The notes below the pieces were generated by a model. It was not told the DNA's origin. It did no database searches and worked only from the letters and a program-made list of their open reading frames with translations. The position numbers and the translations under genes were made by a program. Below are positions 7,451 to 12,569 of a stretch of 12,569 nt of DNA, in pieces. Position 1 is the stretch's first letter. Each line of letters starts with the position of its first letter. Origin of the DNA: an uncultured Porphyromonas sp. (GTDB lineage Bacteria > Bacteroidota > Bacteroidia > Bacteroidales > Porphyromonadaceae); contig USJF01000028.1 in NCBI GenBank assembly GCA_900554935.1, forward strand, positions 1-12,569, given 5' to 3'.

Positions 7451-8566
7451 ATGGTACTAGGTTATTTACTCGAAAAGGAGTTTAAGCAACTCTCCAGAAA
7501 CCCAGTCATTGTAGGGGTACTGATATTCTACACCATTATGGTGCTCTTCTTCTTTCCTTGGCCAGTAACTCAGGAGCTAAAGTCTCTGAAGATCTCCATC
7601 GTAAATAGCGATACAGGGGGTTATGCCCAAAGACTAATCGGGAAATTAGAGGCAACGCCAAGCATCAAAGTGCAAAGCATTTATCCCGACTATTCTTCAG
7701 CTGCGAATGATATTGAACGGGAAAAAGCCAAGGCTGTGGTGGTCTTTTCCAAGGACTTTAGCGAAAAACTACTGCTTCAAGAAAAGCCTTCAATACAGTT
7801 GCTCATCAATGCTGTAGATGGTACGCAAGCTGGACTAACACAGAGCTACTTACAACAACTAGTGCAGCACTACTCCGAGCAATTGCGGGTAGAGGAGCTT
7901 GGGCTTTCGCAAGAAGAGATCGAACCAATAGCCGTACTCCCGACCTATCGGTACAATAGTACGCTCAATTACAAGTACTTTATGCTACCCGCCTTGCTAG
8001 TCATCATGCTCACTATGTACTCTAGCATATTCCCAGCGATGAGTATTGTACAAGAGAAGGAGCAGGGGACACTTCAGCAGCTCAACGTAACACCTATCCG
8101 ACGCTCCATCCTAATCCTCTCCAAGATTATACCCTTCTGGTTATTGGCCATCATCTCTGTGCTCATCAGCATTCCTATCATCTATTGGGTCTACGGATTG
8201 GCATTTCAAGGAAGCATATTGCTCTACCTCTTCTGCGTATTGATTTTTGCCATTGCCCTATCATTTATGGGAGTGATTCTCTCCAACTTTTCAGAAACTT
8301 TGCAGCAAGCTATGTTTCTCACACTCTTCTTTATCCTCATATTCTTCCTGATGAGTGGACTATTCTCCCCCGTTGATGCCATGCCGGTTTGGGCGAAAGT
8401 GATCGCCTACGCCAATCCTCTTACTTACTTCAATCGCCTCACCCGAATGGTCTACCTACGCGGCTCAGGATTTATCGAGATAGCTCCCGACCTATTAGTG
8501 CTACTAGTATTCTTAGTATTATTTGGAGTTATCGCAGTAATGACGCACAAAAAACGCACCGACTGA
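7451..8566 (+). CDS. ABC-2 type permease, YbhR-like
   Basis: The 371-residue protein has the same architecture as its neighbour: N-terminal LEKEFKQLSRNP (7-18), a first membrane segment (about 19-36), a periplasmic domain (about 38-175), a membrane segment beginning near 177, the coupling motif QEKEQGTLQQLNVTP (201-215), then further membrane segments and YANPLTYFNRLTRMVYLRG near the C-terminus. It starts 4 bp after the preceding stop and is the last gene of the exporter set. With the TolC-like channel, fusion lipoprotein and two ATPases it completes a self-contained tripartite ABC efflux system. The 65 bp that follow before grpE contain no convincing terminator. Confidence 0.91.
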   Translation: MVLGYLLEKEFKQLSRNPVIVGVLIFYTIMVLFFFPWPVTQELKSLKISIVNSDTGGYAQRLIGKLEATPSIKVQSIYPDYSSAANDIEREKAKAVVVFSKDFSEKLLLQEKPSIQLLINAVDGTQAGLTQSYLQQLVQHYSEQLRVEELGLSQEEIEPIAVLPTYRYNSTLNYKYFMLPALLVIMLTMYSSIFPAMSIVQEKEQGTLQQLNVTPIRRSILILSKIIPFWLLAIISVLISIPIIYWVYGLAFQGSILLYLFCVLIFAIALSFMGVILSNFSETLQQAMFLTLFFILIFFLMSGLFSPVDAMPVWAKVIAYANPLTYFNRLTRMVYLRGSGFIEIAPDLLVLLVFLVLFGVIAVMTHKKRTD

Positions 8567-8631
8567 CAATTAGGCCGATTGGCAAGGTTATTGCTTGTAA
8601 TAGGATAGTAACATAAATTATATATGCAGAT

Positions 8632-9177
8632 ATGAAGAAAGATAAGGATATAGAGAGAGAGGAGCAGATAGAGAGCTCTGAAGAGACCGAAAACCCTCAA
8701 GAGCCACAGGCTACAGAGGAGAATGAAAATGAAGTGGAGGCTCTAAAGAGCGAGATAGAGACGCTCAAAGACGACTATCTACGGCTTCGTGCAGAGTACG
8801 AGAACTACCGCAAGCGTACACTAAAGGAGAAGAGTGACCTCATCAAATATGGTGGTGAGAAGATTGTCGGTGGCTTCCTCGACATTATGGACGATATAGA
8901 GCTAGCTATCAAAAATATGAAGCAGGCGGAGTCTGTAGAAGGCTTGGTCGAAGGGGTAGAGATTATACAGAATAAGTTCGTCTCTGCCCTAAAGGCACAA
9001 GGGGTCAATGCTATGGATGTGATTGGCAAGGACTTTGATGCAGACCAGCATGAAGCAGTAGCGATGGTACCTACCGAAGAGGCGGATAAGAAGGGGAAAG
9101 TAATTGATTGTGTACAGACTGGCTACACACTCAATGACAAGGTAATTCGTCACCCTAAAGTAGTGGTAGGCAATTAA
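8632..9177 (+). CDS. grpE: GrpE nucleotide exchange factor
   Basis: GrpE releases ADP from DnaK in the DnaK-DnaJ-GrpE chaperone cycle in the cytoplasm. The 181-residue protein shows an acidic disordered N-terminus (1-35), a long coiled-coil helix (about 36-75) with LRAEYENYRKRT, and the C-terminal signature FDADQHEAVAMVP (135-147) through VIDCVQTGYTLNDKVIRHPKV, which forms the beta domain that contacts DnaK. Length is normal for the family. It lies 65 bp after the exporter permease and 21 bp before dnaJ. I see no CIRCE inverted repeat and no TAnnTTTG in the gap, so its promoter is unclear and read-through from upstream is possible. Confidence 0.97.
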   Translation: MKKDKDIEREEQIESSEETENPQEPQATEENENEVEALKSEIETLKDDYLRLRAEYENYRKRTLKEKSDLIKYGGEKIVGGFLDIMDDIELAIKNMKQAESVEGLVEGVEIIQNKFVSALKAQGVNAMDVIGKDFDADQHEAVAMVPTEEADKKGKVIDCVQTGYTLNDKVIRHPKVVVGN

Positions 9178-9198
9178 TAGCAGAGGAGCAAGACAATA

Positions 9199-10359
9199 AT
9201 GGCAGAAAAAAGAGATTACTACGAGGTCCTAGGTGTAAGCAAAGGAGCCTCGGATGATGAGATAAAAAAGGCATACCGCAAGACTGCTCTGAAGTATCAC
9301 CCCGACCGTAACCCTGGTGATAAAGAGGCCGAAGAGAAGTTTAAGGAGGCGGCCGAGGCCTATGACATCCTCAGCAACCCCGATAAGCGAGCTCGCTACG
9401 ATCAGTATGGACATGCTGGCGTAGATGGAAACGCTGGATTTGGAGGCGGTGGAGGTATGTCTATGGAGGATATCTTCAGCCAATTCGGTGACCTCTTCGG
9501 AGGCATGGGAGGCTTCAGTAGCTTTGGAGGCTTCAGCGGATTTGGAGGCGGTGGAGGTAGCGCTGTCAATTATGGCAGTGACCTACGTGTGCGTATCCAC
9601 GTGACGCTTCAGGAGGTACTCAATGGTACCACCAAGAAGATCAAAGTAAAGAAAAACGTAGCTTGTAGCCATTGCCACGGCTCAGGCGCACAGGCTGGTA
9701 GTGGCAAGGAGACTTGCCCTACCTGTCACGGTACGGGGCGAGTTATTCGCACGCAAGATAGTATATTCGGACGGATGCAAACCCAGTCTACTTGTACCAC
9801 CTGCAATGGTACGGGACAAGTAATCAAAAATAAGTGTACTTACTGCTCTGGCACGGGGATAGAGCAAGGCGAGGAGTTGATTGAGATCAATGTGCCTGCT
9901 GGTGTCGCCTCGGGTATGCAGATGACCCTTCGTGGCAAAGGCAATGCAGGGCCTAATGGAGGTCCTAGTGGAGACCTACTAGTGCAGTTTGAGGAGATTA
10001 GCGACGCCGAGTTTATCCGCAATGGCAATGATGTAGTTTACAACCTACTCATTCCTGTTACCACCGCTCTACTTGGCGATAAAGTTGTCGTACCTACACT
10101 TGATGGCAAGGTAAAGGTAACCATTGAACCTGGCACTCAGTCGGGCAAGATACTCCGGCTTAGGAATAAGGGACTACCTAGTGTAAGAGGTGCAGGTAAG
10201 GGCGACCAATTGATCGTGGTACATATCCACATTCCCGACAAGCTAGATAGCAACGATAAGAAATTGGTTGAACAATTGAAACAAAGCAAACACTTCGAGC
10301 CTTCCGAGGCCGACAGGCGTAAGCTGATAGAGCAGCAACGAGCTAGATACGAAATGTAA
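9199..10359 (+). CDS. dnaJ: Chaperone protein DnaJ (class I/type A J-protein)
   Basis: DnaJ stimulates DnaK ATP hydrolysis and delivers unfolded clients. All type A domains are present in 386 residues. The J domain (about 5-72) has the essential HPD at 34-36. A Gly/Phe-rich linker (about 75-120) contains repeated GGF and FGG units. Four zinc motifs follow: CSHCHGSG (156-163), CPTCHGTG (173-180), CTTCNGTG (199-206) and CTYCSGTG (213-220). The substrate-binding domains extend to the C-terminus. The start is supported by a purine-rich GAGGAG at 9183-9188, one of the few Shine-Dalgarno-like sites in the window, and by the canonical N-terminus [10 protein letters not shown]. grpE lies 21 bp upstream. 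dnaK is not in the window, as is common when it is encoded elsewhere. Confidence 0.98.
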   Translation: MAEKRDYYEVLGVSKGASDDEIKKAYRKTALKYHPDRNPGDKEAEEKFKEAAEAYDILSNPDKRARYDQYGHAGVDGNAGFGGGGGMSMEDIFSQFGDLFGGMGGFSSFGGFSGFGGGGGSAVNYGSDLRVRIHVTLQEVLNGTTKKIKVKKNVACSHCHGSGAQAGSGKETCPTCHGTGRVIRTQDSIFGRMQTQSTCTTCNGTGQVIKNKCTYCSGTGIEQGEELIEINVPAGVASGMQMTLRGKGNAGPNGGPSGDLLVQFEEISDAEFIRNGNDVVYNLLIPVTTALLGDKVVVPTLDGKVKVTIEPGTQSGKILRLRNKGLPSVRGAGKGDQLIVVHIHIPDKLDSNDKKLVEQLKQSKHFEPSEADRRKLIEQQRARYEM

Positions 10360-10362
10360 TGC

Positions 10363-10403
10363 AAATGGGGGTACCTCAACTGAGGTACCCCATTTCTTTT
10401 TAT
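10363..10403 (+). terminator. Intrinsic terminator after dnaJ, possibly bidirectional with metK
   Basis: AAATGGGG(G)TACCTCA faces TGAGGTACCCCATTT across the centre at 10379-10380. This gives a stem of about 13-15 bp with one extra G on the left arm, an AACT loop and the plus-strand T-rich tail TTTCTTTTT. It lies in the 65-bp gap between convergent dnaJ and metK. Read on the minus strand the tail (ATTTGCATTA) is poorer in T, so termination of metK transcripts is plausible but weaker. Confidence 0.85.
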
Positions 10404-10424
10404 CCAAGGAGCAAGGAGAGAGAC

Positions 10425-11708
10425 TTAGAAGAAAGCCTTCTTCATCTCATCTACCAATGATAGCTGCTCCCAAGTGAAGAGCTCCACCTCCTTATCCGCA
10501 GCTTGTCCGTATGGGTCATCGAAGTGCTTCACCACACTGCGTGGGGTACGACCCATGTGACCATAAGCCGAGGTCTCCCTATAGATAGGGTGCTTCAGCT
10601 TTAGCGACTCCACAATGCTATAAGGGCGAAGGTCATAAATCTCGAGTAGCTTCCGTGCGATCTCCGAGTCAGTATACCCCACATTGCTACGCCCATAAGT
10701 ATCCACAAATAGGCTCACTGGCTCCGCAATACCAATCGCATAAGCCACCTGTATCTTCACCTCATCAGCAACTCCAGCAGCTACAAGGTTCTTAGCGAGG
10801 AAACGTGCCGCATAGGCTGCCGATCTATCCACCTTAGAGCTATCCTTTCCACTAAAGGCTCCACCACCGTGCGACGACTTTCCGCCATAGGTATCCACAA
10901 TGATCTTACGACCCGTTAACCCTGTATCACCAGCAGGGCCACCGATCACAAACTTGCCGGTTGGATTGACGTGCAGAATCACCTTATTATCAAAGAGCTT
11001 CTGCACCTCAGGCGAATACTTCTCCACCACACGAGGGAGCAAAATAGAGTGGATATCGCGCTTGATCTGCTCCTGCATAATCCTATCCGCCTCCTCTTGC
11101 GAAAGCCCAGCATGAGGCTTCACAAAGTCATCGTGCTGCGTACTCACCACAATCGTATGCACACGCTCAGGGGTGCGGTCAAGGTTGTACTCAAGCGTCA
11201 CCTGGCTCTTAGCATCGGGGCGGAGGTAAGGCATCAAGTCCGGCTCCTCCTTACGGATACGGGAGAGCTCCTGAAGGATCGTATGAGATAGCTCAATAGG
11301 GAGAGGCATATAATTGTCACTCTCCTTCGTGGCATACCCAAACATCATTCCCTGGTCACCTGCGCCCTGCTCAGCTTGTTCCCGACGCACCACCCCACGG
11401 TGGATATCAGGGCTCTGCTCTTTAATCGCCGTGAGGATACCACACGAATTGCCATCGAATAGATACTCCGCCTTATTATAACCAATATCATTGATCACCC
11501 CTCTCACTACCGAAGGGATATCTACATAAGCTTGTGATGAAAACTCACCCGAAATCATCACCTGCCCAGTAGTCACGAGGGTCTCACACGCCACCTTGCT
11601 CTCCTCATCAAAAGCGAGAAACTGGTCAAGGATCGCATCCGAAATCTGGTCGGCTACTTTGTCAGGATGCCCCTCACTTACCGACTCTGAAGTAAATAAA
11701 TAACTCAT
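10425..11708 (-). CDS. metK: S-adenosylmethionine synthetase (methionine adenosyltransferase)
   Basis: MetK makes S-adenosylmethionine from methionine and ATP in the cytoplasm, as a tetramer using Mg2+ and K+. The 427-residue protein shows the N-terminal [18 protein letters not shown] with catalytic His14 and metal ligand Asp16, the first family signature GAGDQG (115-120) and the phosphate-loop signature GGGAFSGKD (281-289), followed by [13 protein letters not shown] chose the ATG at 11708-11706, giving the typical MetK start [17 protein letters not shown]; an in-frame TTG two codons upstream is unlikely to be used. The gene is convergent with dnaJ. Its leader holds a SAM-II riboswitch and an apparent attenuator, so feedback control by SAM is expected. 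Confidence 0.98.
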   Translation of the reverse strand: MSYLFTSESVSEGHPDKVADQISDAILDQFLAFDEESKVACETLVTTGQVMISGEFSSQAYVDIPSVVRGVINDIGYNKAEYLFDGNSCGILTAIKEQSPDIHRGVVRREQAEQGAGDQGMMFGYATKESDNYMPLPIELSHTILQELSRIRKEEPDLMPYLRPDAKSQVTLEYNLDRTPERVHTIVVSTQHDDFVKPHAGLSQEEADRIMQEQIKRDIHSILLPRVVEKYSPEVQKLFDNKVILHVNPTGKFVIGGPAGDTGLTGRKIIVDTYGGKSSHGGGAFSGKDSSKVDRSAAYAARFLAKNLVAAGVADEVKIQVAYAIGIAEPVSLFVDTYGRSNVGYTDSEIARKLLEIYDLRPYSIVESLKLKHPIYRETSAYGHMGRTPRSVVKHFDDPYGQAADKEVELFTWEQLSLVDEMKKAFF

Positions 11709-11781
11709 AATCAAACCATCTGTCTTATATAAGGCCTAATAGACGAGGCAAGAGCTCTCTACAGATAGCTAAAAGGGTGTC

Positions 11782-11824
11782 AAAAACCAGTCTATCAGAA
11801 GATATAGTGACTGGTAAGGTCACT
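11782..11824 (-). terminator. Attenuator: overlapping antiterminator and terminator hairpins in the metK leader
   Basis: Directly after the SAM-II element the minus strand holds AGTGAC (11824-11819) facing GTCACT (11811-11806), a perfect 6-bp hairpin with a 7-nt loop. Overlapping it is ACCAGTC (11815-11809) facing GACTGGT (11792-11786), with an inner TATC/GATA stem and a TTCT loop, followed by TTTTT (11786-11782), an intrinsic-terminator shape. Both use GTC at 11811-11809 and so exclude each other. The 5' arm of the first also shares AG (11824-11823) with the 3' strand of the riboswitch P2. Ligand-bound P2 would therefore favour termination. This mechanism is inferred from sequence complementarity. 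Confidence 0.6.
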
Positions 11825-11875
11825 CATTTAGCATTTTTTACCGTGGTTGCAAGCAAGCACAAATCTCTCCACGAC
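11823..11875 (-). ncRNA. SAM-II (SAM-alpha) riboswitch in the metK leader
   Basis: Reading the minus strand: P1 is CGTGG (11873-11869) with CCACG (11846-11842). The P1 loop carries the conserved GATTTG and ends TTGCAA directly before the P1 3' arm. Downstream are GTAAAAAA and the conserved GCTAAA. This order and these near-invariant blocks (GAUUU, UUGCAA at the loop end, UAAA, GCUAAA) are those of the SAM-II H-type pseudoknot. P2 can be drawn as UUGC with GC(U)AA, the bulged U being the ligand-contacting position, extended by CUUG with the UGAG that follows, with one C-A mismatch between. Its place before metK agrees with SAM feedback. SAM-II is known from Alphaproteobacteria and Bacteroidetes. 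No covariance search was possible here. Confidence 0.88.
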
Positions 11876-11911
11876 TATCAAGCGATAATATTAATTATTT
11901 CTTTTGTTTGG

Positions 11912-11944
11912 CAAAGTTACAAAATAGTTAGCAACCGCCACAAG
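11912..11944 (-). promoter_or_regulatory. Bacteroidetes-type promoter of metK
   Basis: On the minus strand (C)TTG at 11944-11941 is followed after 21 nt by TAACTTTG (11919-11912), a match to TAnnTTTG with a slightly imperfect -33 box. Transcription starting about 7 nt downstream (near 11905) gives a leader of almost 200 nt before the metK ATG, long enough for the riboswitch and the hairpins after it. Confidence 0.65.
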
Positions 11945-12009
11945 TTTAACCTCTAAAAATGATTAACCACGTTAAGTCTAGTCCGATAAGGTACCCCAAA
12001 AAAGAGCGT

Positions 12010-12569
12010 CTACTCCACTTTCAGTTGCTCGATCGCCACACCAATCGCCTGCTTCACCTCGGGGTCGGGCTCCACATTGTACGCCACCTGAAGGTCGGGA
12101 AGATAGGTACGGTACATAGCCCACCCTATCCACTCTGCAGCACGCTTCCGCACCGCTGGCGACGCATCAAATATCAAGCCTTGGATCCACCGCTTTGCAT
12201 CCCATGAATTGTGCTGCATTAGCCAGTCGAGGGCAGATATCTTAGCCTCCTCATCGCCATACAGGAAAGTTTGAAAAGCCTCTCCCTCCGCCTGTCGCCG
12301 CTCCTCCGTCATCAATAGCTCCTTACCAAACTTACTAGGGTCTATAAACTTAGTTGGAAGAGCCGATGCTACCTGCTTTGGTGATACCTTATGGACCAAT
12401 CGAGAAAGCATCCACTGCATTCCAGGCGTTGCCTCTGGGTGCCCCACCACCGAAGCGGTCCACCCCTTACCATACTGTGCAATGTAGAGAAAACTCTTGC
12501 CATTAGTCATATCGCTAGGAGCATTCCCCTCCACATGCACATCACTCTCCATCGTTGCATAAGAGTGAT
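12010..12569 (-). CDS. Unrecognised protein with HEAT-like C-terminus (partial, N-terminus beyond right edge)
   Basis: The frame is open from the stop at 12012-12010 to the window edge. An internal ATG at 12552 exists, but the frame continues upstream of it (HSYATMESDV), so I treat the gene as 5'-truncated by the window. About 185 residues are visible. The first part, SFLYIAQYGKGWTASVVGHPEATPGMQWMLSRLV, resembles the C-terminal end of class I glutamine-amidotransferase-like or BPL_N domains (a pattern like YGKGxxxxxxxHPE). A helical part follows in which ISALDWLMQHNSWDAKRWIQGL and ASPAVRKRAAEWIGWAMY look like HEAT-type helix pairs. No signal peptide or catalytic residue can be judged without the N-terminus. 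I do not assign a function. Confidence 0.7.
   Translation of the reverse strand, partial: HSYATMESDVHVEGNAPSDMTNGKSFLYIAQYGKGWTASVVGHPEATPGMQWMLSRLVHKVSPKQVASALPTKFIDPSKFGKELLMTEERRQAEGEAFQTFLYGDEEAKISALDWLMQHNSWDAKRWIQGLIFDASPAVRKRAAEWIGWAMYRTYLPDLQVAYNVEPDPEVKQAIGVAIEQLKVE

Larger units (their letters stand above)
11709..12009. other. metK leader and promoter region (301 bp without a protein gene)
   Basis: This stretch separates metK from the 3' end of the next minus-strand gene. It holds the metK promoter, the SAM-II aptamer and the attenuator hairpins. The last 70 nt before the metK ATG also contain ATCTGT (about 11766-11761) complementary to ACAGAT near the start codon (11724-11719), a possible long-range pairing of uncertain meaning. 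Between 11945 and 12009 I see no clear terminator for the upstream gene, only a TTTTTT run near 12003-11998 without a good stem. Confidence 0.6.

Noticed and set aside
8567..8631. Terminator after the second permease (GCC-GATT-GGC hairpin near 8574-8583)
   Set aside because: The stem has only 3 bp and no T-run follows.
9430..9570. Repeats rich in GGAGGC within dnaJ
   Set aside because: They encode the normal Gly/Phe linker of DnaJ and need no other explanation.
11709..11714. TTG start of metK two codons upstream of the ATG
   Set aside because: The ATG at 11708 gives the standard MetK N-terminus; a rare start only 6 nt upstream adds nothing conserved.
11959..12207. Plus-strand 82-residue frame
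   Set aside because: It is antisense to the HEAT-like gene and the metK upstream region and has no recognisable features.

Overview
The window looks like chromosome from a Bacteroidales bacterium, most likely Porphyromonas or a close relative. The evidence is threefold. Two promoters fit the Bacteroidetes form (TTTG or TTG, about 20 bp, then TAnnTTTG). Start codons mostly lack Shine-Dalgarno sequences. There are 23-bp tandem arrays of a kind known in Porphyromonas. The genus is an inference; the phylum is well supported.

Layout. (1) 1-928, minus: an ATPase of the AAA_14/DUF4143 family that runs off the left edge, with a consensus promoter and, directly upstream of it, a 23-bp tandem array. 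(2) 929-1616: 688 bp without a convincing gene, holding that array, a second unrelated array of exactly the same 23-bp period, and a weak promoter. (3) 1617-8566, plus: seven tightly packed genes: an FNT-family anion channel, a TolC-like outer-membrane factor, a lipoprotein membrane-fusion protein, two ABC ATPases and two ABC-2 permeases. The last six form a complete YbhGFSR-type tripartite exporter. Here the two halves of the fused YbhF ATPase are separate genes whose defects fall in complementary places. (4) 8632-10359, plus: grpE and dnaJ, ended by a strong hairpin terminator. (5) 10425-11708, minus: metK (S-adenosylmethionine synthetase), convergent with dnaJ. (6) 11709-12009: the metK promoter and a leader of about 200 nt holding a SAM-II riboswitch followed by overlapping antiterminator and terminator hairpins. 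(7) 12010 to the right edge, minus: the C-terminal part of an unrecognised protein with a possible amidotransferase-like end and HEAT-like helices.

How the parts work together. The exporter genes overlap by ATGA or sit a few bases apart, so they are almost certainly one transcript. The FNT gene leads it only 3 bp ahead. grpE follows 65 bp after the last permease with no consensus promoter or CIRCE element visible, so chaperone expression may partly depend on read-through. metK is set up for feedback control by its own product, and the leader can be read as a transcription attenuator. The strongest items for follow-up are the metK SAM-II/attenuator and the two 23-bp arrays, one of them against the ATPase promoter.
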